Below, piece after piece: positions 1-9,904 of a stretch of 64,000 nucleotides of DNA. The notes below the pieces were generated by a model. The model saw only the letters and a list, made by a program, of their open reading frames with translations, was not told the DNA's origin and searched no databases. A program made the translations under genes and the position numbers. The stretch lies in contig JAKSXM010000014.1 in assembly GCA_022575985.1 (NCBI GenBank), forward strand, positions 3,348,001 through 3,412,000, given 5' to 3'. This DNA comes from Anagrus nilaparvatae (taxonomy: Eukaryota; Arthropoda; Insecta; Hymenoptera; Mymaridae). Each line of letters starts with the position of its first letter. Position 1 is the stretch's first letter.

Positions 1-245
1 AAAATAATAAATAAATAGTTTTAGAGTCATGAGACTTGTCAAGAAAAAGGTCTAATTCACTAAAATAATCTAAGACTCCTTTTTCTCTACAAGTTCCAGA
101 GGGGGTCCGTATTAAGAAAATATAACGCGAATATATTTCCTTAATACTATAACGGGTACCAGGAGGTTCTGGCACTTCAATATTCAACAATTCAAAAATA
201 ATACAAGTCCTAATGTAGAAATAGTGTGAACTTACCCATATATTA
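1..245 (-). other. open frame with splice-acceptor-like start, possible 3' exon
   Basis: On the minus strand an uninterrupted frame of about 81 codons runs from position 245 off the left edge. It is preceded by a pyrimidine-rich tract ending in TTTCAG (rc of 246-251), a plausible acceptor. The peptide contains NIEVPEPPG followed by a helix-like IKEIYSRY. This weakly resembles the proline-rich C-terminal segment of PPM1A proteins, so it could be a late exon of the phosphatase at 3189-4001, which lies upstream on the same strand. The exon that should join them, carrying the GSxDNMS metal motif, was not found between. It may equally be a chance open frame. Confidence 0.22.
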
Positions 246-546
246 CTGAAATTATAAGAAGGAAAAATAATACATCAAATATAAAAGAAATAATTACAAG
301 TTTTTATTTTAGTGTCGCTCACCAGCATAACATTTTTATTAAATTGAAAGAATTGAATTTATTGTGAGGACTAATATATATAGGTATAAAATAAGTAACT
401 TAAATCTAATTACAAAGAAATAATACGCGAGAATTACGCGACGCTTATGCGGTTTAATAATTTGACGTTACAATATAATTTTTAGATAATTAATTTATAA
501 TAACCTAAAGTACTGGCCTAGTACTTAGGTTTAATTTAGTCACGAT

Positions 547-562
547 GAGAGAGAGAGAGAGA
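547..562. repeat. (GA)8 microsatellite
   Basis: Eight uninterrupted GA dinucleotides. Confidence 0.9.
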
Positions 563-2587
563 TGAAACGAAAGGCAATCAATTTGTAATTATACAATTTT
601 CTATAAAATTTTAACTAAGGAAAAAGGAAGGAGATCAATGCGCAATTCTTGATAAAAAAATGTTATAAAAATATCGATACTCAAAATAATACCTTGATCT
701 TGATTGACGCCACTCACAGTTATTTATTACAGATGAATACCAAGCTTGGTTTTATAATCGATTGCTCCAAAAAAAGTATAATATAAAACGCCAATATTGA
801 TTTGGAATGACAATGCCTCGTGGTCAATAATTCGATCGATGCCGGTAACTCCAAATTTTAATAAGCCGCAACTAATACTTATTTTTCGCCAATTAATGTC
901 AATTCTTGATAATGTCAATCAAAACTTATTATTTCCAAATAGTATTAATTAATAACTACTGCCAATAACTAATTACTTAACTTTCAAAATCAACAAGTTA
1001 TCAAAATAATAATACTTCAAAAGTTATGAACACACGTGATGGACTTATCATTCCCAGCGCCATGCACGTTTTGAATATATCAAAATTTAGGGGAGGTAAA
1101 AAGAAGGAAGTAAGTAGAAAAGGAAAAATACATGAGTTCCGTCTGCTCTCTCTTCTCGTGCCGTGAGGTGATGCCCTCTAGTTTTCGCGTTTATTCACAC
1201 ACACACCAACGTTCGTCCTGCGCCCATACTCTCATGTACATATAAAATAATTTAGTCTGCTATTCAAAATTTACCACGCTATAACCCTAACAGTCGGTTT
1301 TTTAACCGCTTTAATGAATAAATCTTATTTTTTTGGTACTAACTTTCATTTAAAAACCTTGGAGCAGCAGCAAAAAATTGAATTTGGTAAATAACGGACA
1401 CCCTAGTAAGTCCATGTAAATTGAGTCTTACTTTTTATAAAATATTTGTAATAATTTGCAGTGATCAGAAGCCTCCTGATTTCCAGTCATAGGGGTAATT
1501 TTTATTCGTGCTATCGATTACCCCTACGGATCCCCTCTTATTCCGCGGTATAAGAAATGGAGTTATTGTTTTATTATCACTAATTTAACCCTTTTCTAGT
1601 ACCGCCAGTGTCTTAATAAAATAACTTTGTAATACGATAGAGGTCTCCTTTTAATTAGTTAAAATTAACTTAAAATTTTGAGATAAAAAATTACAGTACT
1701 TAAAATTATAATAATTCTCAAGGAAAATTAAACTGAAAAAATTTTAAAATAAATACGAATTTTCATTATTTTTGTAATGGGTTAAAAATCCGTTCTCAGT
1801 TTGATGAAACGGATAATTGAAAACGTTAAGTTTTGAAACTTTGGTCGTTTTACAAAAAGTTGAAAACGGATCAGTTTTCAAAAATTTCCTTGCTATTTGG
1901 AAACTAGGTAAATCTAAATCCAGTTTTAGTAAATCTCAACTAAAAATTATGTGAATTAATATTTCTGATAACTTTTCTAATTAACAAATTTTGACATTAA
2001 ATCCGATATATTTACCATGGCATTTAGGTATATTTTAATAAATGAGATTTAATAAATGTTTATATATATTAGCAAAAAGCAAACCAAATAAACTATAATA
2101 TGATACTTCCAATGTATTTACGCATTCTCGTAATATCTAATAAATCATCATAAGAAAAATATTTTTCTTTATTAACAGCTAATTTAGATAGTATTATTAG
2201 TAATACTAGCTAATTACAAGTGTACAACTACTTATAACTTTTTTGTATGTTCCTTTCCGAATATTTTTTGAATTATTACTATATAGTTTATCTTTTCTTT
2301 TTTTATTAAAAATATTCTAAACTTTAGTCTCATACATATTATTCAATATTCAAATCTGAGTAGATTTTAGATACACGCAAATAATCTGTTTTCAAGAATA
2401 CATTTACTTTATTTTAAGTTTTATTTTAAGTGCCCCCCTGTTTTTTATGATATCTTTTTTTACATCTTAAAAGACGCCTAATTATTAGATTTTTAGAGTA
2501 TTAATAGAATTATTAGCAATTATTAGACTTCAAGACATCTTTCAGATGTAAAAAGATGTATTTTCAAAAATTTTTAAATATCTTATG

Positions 2588-2790
2588 CGACATGTAAATT
2601 TAACAATGATTTCTAACAATGATTTCGATGACTAATTTTCGAAATAATAAATGTTAACAATTTTTTAAACGAAATGCAGTTGTTTATAAATTGTTTAAAC
2701 AAAAAATTGTTAATTGCCACATGTGACATGTAAATTTAAAAAAGGTTTCCAACAACGATTCTGATGACAAATTTTCAGAATAATAATTTT
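2588..2790. repeat. diverged direct duplication, ~66-bp copies
   Basis: The segment at 2588-2650 (GACATGTAAATTTAACAATG...) recurs at 2725-2790 with substitutions, separated by about 70 bases. Both copies end in a TGATGACNAATTTTC-like block. Nearby, 2443-2560 carries ACATCTTAAAAGACGCC and ATTAGACTTCAAGACAT blocks that are also present at 47580-47640, so this belongs to a dispersed repeat. Confidence 0.5.
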
Positions 2791-3188
2791 GTAATCTCCT
2801 CTGTATATTAAAAATTTTATTCTGTTATATTTTTTAGTCCGCCATCTTAAAAGTATGTGTTCCATCGTAAAAGATGAAAATTTTTATCCGAAATTTCATT
2901 TATTTATTCAACCCAAAAACCCCCAGATGCAAAAAATTAATTTAATTCGTTTAAAATTAAATTAATTTAATTGAGTAACATTAAAAGTATTGAAAATTAT
3001 AAAACTATTAAAAATTAGGTTACTGTTAAATACCGTTAAAATTAAACAGACTTTAATGATAAAATATACATAGAAGTTGAACCGTAAAATTTCACAGCAT
3101 TTTTTAAGGTTTTTAATAGTTTTCTTCTGTGAGGGATATAAATTAAAAAATATAATTTAATTTAGCATTCATGATTGAAATAACGTAC

Positions 3189-4001
3189 CTTATAAAGGCA
3201 AGTGTCAATGACTTGATTAGTAACAACTTCTAAATCATCAGTGAGGAGTAGTCTAGAATGTATAAAATCGCATAAATCTTCATTTGTCATAACATCCCAA
3301 ATCCCATCACATGCTAAAATTAAAAATTCATCATTTTCTTCGTCTCTATCTCGCATGAAAACTTCTGGTTCAGGAGAAACTAATTGTTCACATGGACCTC
3401 TATCTTCTGAATTTTTGTATTCATAATCACCAAGAGCTCTTGATACTGCCAGTAATCCATTAACTCTTTGAATTACTACATTGCCACCTGCTTTTTGAAT
3501 TCGTTCCTTTTCAGCTGGTAATACTGGCTTGTGATCTCTTGTGGCAAAAACTGGGTTTCCTGATCGACATAAAACTGCTCGTGAGTCTCCACAGTTAGCT
3601 ACGTAGATATTTTTCGGAGATATGAAAGCACAAACTGCTGTTGATCCAGATTTATCAGAACCATCAGACATTTGTGGTAAATCCCTCATTTTATCATCTA
3701 ACCTTAGGAATCCTGAATGAATTCCTTTCAGAACATCTTCTGTTTTGAATTCTTCAGTTTGCATTATACATTCTAATAAATGTTCGGCACTATAAGCTGA
3801 CACTAAAGCTCCTGCATGCCCATCAAACACTGCAAAATAACTCCAATCTAAAAGGCCTCCTTCTAAGCCTATAATAACTCTATGTGCATCTTCCATTTCT
3901 AGACGCCACCCTTGCATACTTGCAACACCATACTTAAGTCCATTTCCAGAACCATGTTCATTATATTTATCAGTTTTTGGAGTGTCCAAAAATGCTCCCA
4001 T
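3189..4001 (-). CDS. PP2C-family Ser/Thr phosphatase (PPM1A/PPM1B-like), 5' coding exon
   Basis: Metal-dependent protein Ser/Thr phosphatase of the cytosolic PPM1A/PPM1B group (Drosophila alphabet-like), which dephosphorylates stress MAP kinases and other substrates. The exon encodes 271 residues. The N-terminus MGAFLDTPK matches the family and carries Gly2, myristoylated in mammalian relatives. Visible motifs are [10 protein letters not shown] (about 31-40, metal-binding Glu/Asp), VFDGHAG (58-64), the SGSTA block (118-122), NCGDSRAVL (136-144), [12 protein letters not shown] (185-196) and ACDGIWDV (230-237). The last codon, Lys271 in DTCLYK, ends at 3189 and is followed by a good donor, GTACGT (3188-3183). 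Family members continue K-GSxDNMS, so the last metal-binding motif must lie in a downstream exon. The open frame past the donor (to 3162) is intronic. The family is certain; assigning A versus B type is not possible. Confidence 0.9.
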
Positions 4002-4640
4002 TCTAAACTTAATTTATTATTTGAATAATAAGAAACTGACTACTTGATTTACTTCTGCTTTATGCATTGAATAAACTTGACAAAATTTGCCATTCTCCTA
4101 TTCATGCAAAAAAATTAAATATTTTAAATTTATTTAATAGGAAAAATAACAAATGTATTAAAGAAATTATTTACATTTTATATTTTTAAAATTGCCAAGT
4201 TTTGAATAAATAATAAAGATGATTTTTTGAGACTAAAATGCATTTTTACTTAACTCATTAACGCTGAAACGGAAAGTTTTAAAAGTGAGAAAAAAAAGCT
4301 ATAAAAAAAACGATATCCACGATGGCAAATTTTTCTCACGGTTACCTACCATTTCCCCGAATACCACTCCCAAGCAACTGTTTCCCCGAATGTAGTTTCC
4401 CCAAACCTTTTTTCCCGAATGGACAATTCCCCGAAAACTGTTCTCCTGAATAGAAATTTACCCGAAAAGAAATTTTTTTATTATTTTTTTATATTCGAAA
4501 TTTTTTAAAATTAAATTTAAAATAATAGGCTAAATTCATATTGTTTTTTTGTTATTTATATAACTCTATTCACTTTATTTACATCAAAATTTTGATTTAT
4601 AACATATTTTCTATACTCAAAATTATAAAATAGACAAAAT
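4002..4640. other. 5' flank of the PP2C gene
   Basis: Presumed 5' UTR and upstream region of the phosphatase. No TATA box or other promoter element stands out. It contains the short TTCCCCGAAT repeat cluster described separately. Confidence 0.45.
4352..4462. repeat. degenerate TTCCCCGAAT repeat cluster
   Basis: Six imperfect copies of a (T)TCCCCGAA(T) block occur in about 110 bases, spaced irregularly by 13-24 bases. Copies vary as TTCCCCAAA, TTCCCGAAT, TTCTCCTGAAT and TACCCGAAA. The run starts about 350 bp upstream of the PP2C start codon. Confidence 0.6.
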
Positions 4641-5000
4641 TAATTTTTCTGGATAGTAGCCACGAAAGTATGCGCTAAGAAATTTCTCGCTGCTGCTGCA
4701 GAAAAATTTTATACGGTCCTTGTCCATAAATAAATTATGACCCAAATCGCAATTTACGTGCGATTTGGTCCATTCTTTACTTTTCTGTATAGGAGCCATA
4801 AATATACTATTCTGGTCTGCGGCTAGAATGCAAGTATTCCCCGGACGCTACGTGTCCGGCAAAGACGTATTTTTTCGCCTTAGAAACAGAAAAATTTTAT
4901 ACGACCCTTGTCCATAAATAAAGAATGGCCCAAATAGCACATAAATTACCTTCCGAGGCGAAGCCAAGTTTTTCTGGACTCGAGTCGTAAATATACTATT
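4640..5000. repeat. dispersed repeat, copy 1 (AGTAGCCACGAAAGTA family)
   Basis: It shares with 51145-51505 the blocks AGTAGCCACGAAAGTA, CAGAAAAATTTTATACGG, TTGTCCATAAATAAAGAATG, ACCTTCCGAGGCGAAGCC and CTGGACTCGAG. A fragment (AACGTGCGATCTGGGCCATT) is also at 46893. No coding capacity was seen; it is non-autonomous, with internal inverted segments. Confidence 0.7.
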
Positions 5001-5115
5001 TTGGTTCCTCAAAGAGGAACCATTGTGTTAGGTCAAAATTTGATTTTCTATTTTTTGGCATATAAGCATGTTTTGGGACCCCAGGAAGCTAAAAAACCTG
5101 TTTTTAAAAAAAGTC

Positions 5116-5120
<5 letters not shown>

Positions 5121-5172
<52 letters not shown>
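5121..5172. repeat. (GT)26 microsatellite
   Basis: Twenty-six uninterrupted GT dinucleotides. Open frames on both strands here are repeat artefacts. Confidence 0.95.
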
Positions 5173-5175
<3 letters not shown>

Positions 5176-5189
5176 TATGTAATCGGTGA

Positions 5190-6900
5190 TATTTCACAAA
5201 TATTATGGAATTAAGACCTAATTTTTTTTTCAAAAATTTTTTCACCAAAAAATCTCGAGGTACTTTTTTTTTTTTTTTATTTGGATGTAATACCTCATTT
5301 ATTTCCATGAAAGTACTTATATTTGAAAGTATGGTTTTTACATGATATCTCGAATCGGATACTTAATTTTCTGAAAATTTTTTTTCAAAAATTTTTTTCA
5401 CAAAAAAATACAAAAAATACCAATTTTTTTTTTCTTTTTGGACTTAGTACCTAATTTATTTCCATGGAAGTACTAGTTTTAAGAACCTTGTTTATTGTTA
5501 TTTTTTGGATCTGATACTTAATTTTTTCAAAATTTTTTTTGTCAAAATTAAAAAAATAGAAAAATTAAAAAAAATGCAATATTTTTTTTTTTTTTGGGTG
5601 TAATACCTCATTTAATTCTATGAAAGTACTAATATCTGAAAATATTATAACTAGTGATATTTCAAAACCATTATCGAATTAAGACCTAATTTTTTTTTCA
5701 AACATTTTTTTATCAAAAAATCTCAAACCCCCCCTTTTTTTTTTTAATTGGATGTAATACCTCATTTATTTCCATGAAAGTACTTATATTTGAAAGTATG
5801 GTTTTTACACTATATCTCGAATCTGATACTTAATTTTCTGAAATTTTTTTTTCTAAAATTTTTTTCACAAAAAAATACAAAAAATACCAATTTTTTTTTT
5901 CTTTTTGGACTTAGTACCTAATTTATTTTCATGGAAGTACTACTGTTAAGAACCTTGTTTATTGTAATTTTTTGGATCTGATACTTAATTTTTTCAAAAT
6001 TTTTTTTGTCAAAATTAAAAAAAAATAAAAATAAAAAAAACTGCAATATTTTTTTTTTTTTTGGGTGTAATACCTCATTTAATTCTATGAAAGTACAATT
6101 ATCTGAAAATATTGTAACTAGTGATATTTCAAAACCATTATCGAATTAAGACCTAATTTTTTTTCCAAACATTTTTTTATCAAAAAATCTCAAACCCCCC
6201 CCTTTTTTTTTTATTTTGGATGTAATACCTCATTTATTTCCATGAAAGTACTTATACTTGAAAGTATGGTTTTTACTTGATATCTCCAATCTGATACTTA
6301 ATTATTTGAAAATTTTTTTCCTAAAATTTTTTTCACAAAAAAATACAAAAAATACGAAACTTTTTTTTCTTTTTGGACGTAGTACCTAATTTATTTCCAT
6401 GGAAGTACTAGTTTTAAGAACCTCGTTTACAGTAATTTTTTGGAATTGATACTTAATTTTTTCAAAATTTTTATTATCTAAATTAAAAAAAAAGAAAAAT
6501 AAAAAAAATTGCAATATTTTTTTGGTGTAATACCTCTTTTAATTCTATGAAAGTACTAATATTTTAAAATATTGTAACCAGTGATATTCCAAAACAATTT
6601 ATTATCGAACGAATACCTAACTTTTTTTTCCAAAAACTTTTTTATTAAAAAAATCTCAAAATACTTTTTTTTTTTTTAATTTGGATGCAATACCTCATTT
6701 ATTTCCATGAAAGTACTTATACTTGAAAGTATGATTTTTACTCGATATCTTGAATCTGATAATTAATTCTTTGAAAATTTTTTTCTCCAAAATCTTCGTT
6801 ACAAAAAAATACATAAAACATCAAATTTATTTTTCGTATTTGACATATCTAATTTATTTTAATGAGAGTACAAGTTTTAGAAATTTAGTTTATAGTAACT
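5190..6900. repeat. 156-bp satellite arranged as a three-monomer higher-order repeat
   Basis: Eleven monomers can be counted by the conserved TTYCATGRAAGTAC-type block. The AAGTAC occurrences fall near 5311, 5468, 5624, 5778, 5935, 6091, 6246, 6403, 6551, 6711 and 6867, a spacing of 148-160 and mostly 154-157. Adjacent monomers differ, but every third one is nearly identical, for example the TTTGGACTTAGTACC type versus the GGGTGTAATACCTC type. The effective unit is therefore about 467 bp. Homopolymer A/T runs inside vary in length. The last copies are the most diverged. Confidence 0.9.
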
Positions 6901-7765
6901 TTTTGTAACCGATCACAATTTTTTTTTTTATTTTGATATAAATTATATCACACAAGAAAAAATGATGGAAATCTTGCCTCTTTTTGACTTCCTCGGATTA
7001 TTTTGTTCGTTGCTATGTTTATTTATGTATGCAGCTTAATGAAATTATAAAAAATAATAAACAGCCTAAAAATATTAAATGGTTATGTTTGCATTTTAAA
7101 GTTAAGATTTAAAAGTTATATTGGCATTTTTTAAAGAATCAAACAATTTATAGAATTAAATAATTTTTTATTTTGTGATTAATAGAAATAATATAAATAA
7201 TGTTAAAATCTTGAAGCAATTAATGTGGCTATTTTTTTTATTACAAAATATTATTATTATTATTATTATCATTGTTGCGGAAGATTGGTCAAATGCAAGG
7301 AGTACACTGAGAAAATAAATTATAAGAAATTATTATGAATTCTGGTAAAAACTCCTATCTTTTTATAATAATTGAGCGAATATTTGTAATTTTCGCATCG
7401 TTACCAACCATTTCTTTTATAAAAAAAAATAAAATTAGCTTTTTTTATATTTCTCTCTTTTTAATTATGCAAAAATGATTTAAAATCCATTAACGCCGGC
7501 GCGACCAATCCATGGACGCTAGAATTTTCACTTTAATAACAAAATGATCTTAATAATCTACTTTACCAGCTACTAAAAACGAAAAATGTAGGTATAATTG
7601 CATGGTTGTAATCAATAATATTTTTTGTAAATTAAGATTACAGCCCATTGTTTGAGGAACCTCAGTGCCAGCTAGTTGGCAGGGTATTTTTTTTAGTCAA
7701 AATAAAAAAATCTTCCTGATTTATACAGCACACTGAAAGAGTTCCAAAAAGAACAGGGCGATACA
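6901..7765. other. AT-rich sequence, no gene seen
   Basis: It contains a short (TTA)n microsatellite at 7249-7269. No open frame of substance or recognisable repeat was found. Confidence 0.6.
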
Positions 7766-7850
7766 TAGATAAGCGTTATTGAACTGTCACTTGGTCAAAA
7801 ACCTTCGGTTTGCCGGACCGACGCTCTACCTACTGAGCTATCGAGGGCGG
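7766..7850 (-). ncRNA. degenerate tRNA-like sequence (SINE head or tRNA pseudogene)
   Basis: The minus strand reads a good A box, TAGCTCAGTAGGTAGAGC, followed by an anticodon-like hairpin (TCGGT, loop CCGGCAA, ACCGA). A weak B box (GTTCAATAAC) lies too far downstream for a normal T arm. The acceptor halves do not pair. It shares the loop CCGGCAA with the better-formed copy at 8621-8691. A tRNA-derived SINE or pseudogene is more likely than a working tRNA. Confidence 0.5.
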
Positions 7851-8092
7851 ACAACCACAAGAGACAATCAGAAACATTTTCTTTTTCATTCAAGGGGCAG
7901 CTTTTGGATCTAGTGCCATATTTATATTAATAAAATTTTAACGTTCGACAAATTTTTCAATTTTTAAGTATCATGAACGATCATTTCGAACAAACATAAT
8001 CTTATATTTCAAAGATATATAAGGCATTTTCATACCATTAATTTTATTTAAAATTTTCACAATTTTAAATAAATTATTAAAATTATTTAACA

Positions 8093-8356
8093 TCAATTAA
8101 AAAATTTTGGGACAGGAATTCTTTCCAATTTTTCCAAATTATTTTCAGTGGCAAAACGTGAAGATCTATGTGAGTTATCATTTTGAGGGTTATGGGTTGC
8201 TATAAATTCATTAAACTGACATTTATTTTTTAAATAACTTTCTTCAACAGAATCAAAAGTATTATGTTTTATATAATTTGTTTTATCAGAATTAACTATA
8301 AGTAAAATTTTATAATGATTTTCCTGAAAATGAAACCACATGTCATTCAAATTCAA
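8093..8356 (-). pseudogene. BEL/Pao gag fragment
   Basis: This isolated 87-residue open frame matches the Gag of the BEL/Pao element at 25423-26262 in this window. Both have LN(D/E)xW, then HYKIL or YYEIL, a TNYIKH or THYIKQ block, YLKNK, FxEFIAxH and ERIPVPKF. It covers only the middle of Gag and has neither a proper start nor downstream domains, so it is a relic of a second element copy on the same strand. It shows that the family is dispersed in this genome. Confidence 0.7.
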
Positions 8357-8521
8357 GAATTTTTAATACGTTACGAAATCGAATTTTGCTCTAAAATTAA
8401 ACTTTTTAACATTTAAACTAACATATATTAATATACTAAAACTTATAATATAAGAAAAAGTTTAATTATATATTATTAGAATAATATTTTATCGTCCGAT
8501 GATAATTGAAATAATATGATT

Positions 8522-8930
8522 AATAGTATTTATTTTTATCGGTCTTTACGTAATTTCTGGCACTTGGTCGAATAGTTGCCTTCTTTGAGAGAGAATAAAT
8601 GTATCTTCGAGTGTCGTCTCGTGCCGTAGCTTAGTTGACTAAAGCGTCTATCCGGCAAATAGAAGATCACGAGTTCGATTCTCGTTAGCACTGATGAGAC
8701 ATTTATTTTTTCTCAAAGATTTTTTTCTTAACATCCAAGAAACAAAATAAAAATTAAATTAAAAATTTATTTTTAATTTAGAAAAATTTATTAAACTGCT
8801 GTTAATGCGATACACGCTATGGGCGACTCATTAACAATAAAGCAGCTTAAATATTATTCATCAATTACATTCATTTGTATTGATGAATAATAATAAGTGT
8901 CCGTAAAGACCGATAAAAATAAATACTATT
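8522..8930. mobile_element. MITE-like element with 29-bp perfect TIRs enclosing a tRNA-like sequence
   Basis: The left end 8522-8550 (begins AATAGTATTTATTTTTATCG) is a perfect inverted match to 8902-8930. The element is 409 bp with no coding capacity and contains the tRNA-like sequence at 8621-8691. A clear target-site duplication was not resolved because the flanks are AT-rich. Confidence 0.7.
8621..8691 (+). tRNA. tRNA-like sequence with intact A and B boxes (probable pseudogene or SINE head)
   Basis: The 71 bases fold as a near-complete cloverleaf. The anticodon stem is TCTAT/ATAGA with a 7-base loop CCGGCAA, and the T arm is ACGAG-TTCGATT-CTCGT. A-box (GTAGCTTAG...AAAGC) and B-box (GAGTTCGATTC) promoters are present. 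The nominal anticodon would be GGC (Ala), which eukaryotes rarely use. Position 33 is C instead of T, and the lower acceptor pairs are mismatched. Together with its place inside a TIR element, this argues for a tRNA-derived sequence rather than a functional tRNA. Confidence 0.45.
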
Positions 8931-9904
8931 TAAAAAGTTTAATTGTTTCAGTATGCAAACTTCTAACGAAACATATAAATAACTATTTGCGCGAATTAAC
9001 TAAACAAAATAACTAAATGCGCAAAATAACTGAATAAAAAACTATATAATAATAGAATATGCAAAATTTCAAAGAAAAAAAAATTAATAAAAAATGCTGC
9101 ATAAACCGAACTAGTCAAACTCTTGTTGGAATTATTGAAAAAACTGTGCTACATATAAATGTGCAAAAGTTCCCATGATAAAAATCCCAAAAAAAGATTT
9201 TCTCATCGAATTTTATTTAATTAGAAAAAATGAATTTAACAATTTAATTATTATAATAAAAAAAATGTAAGTATTATAAGAGAAACATTAAGTTGAAATT
9301 TGATGGACTCCCCAATATAGAAGAAAAACTCAAAAAATAAGAAGAAAGCAGAAGAGGAAACTGGAATAGTTGCGCGCGCAGTACTTCTGGACATTGAAGT
9401 TTTTTGAATAATGTAAACATGTGATTTCTTAATTGCGCAGGCCCATCCGGTAAATTTTTCTGCGAATTTCCTCCTCTTAATGACTTCATGATGATTCTGG
9501 GTAATGGAGTCTTTCGTTATAAACTCTTTTTTTTAAATATGAAATTTTCCTATTTTTTTTTTTTTGATGAACTTTATTATTTTTTTTAACTTAAATTTTT
9601 CTTTTAAATTAGTCATTATAAATTTTTCACTTTTATAATTTAAACTGAACTTTAATAACAAATTTTTTAACTTTAATTTTTTATAACTTTTTTTTTGTTT
9701 GTCTTAGGACAACTTTAAGAAAGAATACAAAACTGTACATCACCATAAATGAAACTAAAAATTTTTTTTTACCAAGTGATTGACCACTTAAAAACATAAT
9801 GGCGACTGTAAAAGATGATGCCGGTAAAACCGCGCACATGTTTTTATAATAGCAATTTTTTAAATCACTGAGACAAACTTGCATTCTTTTTTTTTTTTTT
9901 TAAT
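8931..9904. other. AT-rich sequence without recognised gene
   Basis: Two minus-strand open frames (9274-9489, 9681-9884) have no recognisable motifs. A more GC-rich patch at 9350-9480 is the only compositional change. A long poly(T) directly precedes the retroelement at 9905. Confidence 0.5.

Larger units (their letters stand above)
246..3188. other. AT-rich intergenic or intronic sequence
   Basis: No coding region is supported here. If the minus-strand PP2C gene continues leftward, this is its first visible intron. It holds a short GA microsatellite, a duplicated ~66-bp segment and a single copy near 2837 of the GTCCGCCATCTT core that forms satellites elsewhere in the window. The 63-codon open frame at 727-918 has no recognisable features. 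Confidence 0.6.

Noticed and set aside
727..918. 63-codon minus open frame considered as the missing PP2C exon.
   Set aside because: It contains no GSxDNMS-type motif and no similarity to the phosphatase family.
5048..5308. 86-codon minus open frame with a poly(TH) tract.
   Set aside because: It is a read-through of the (GT)26 microsatellite.
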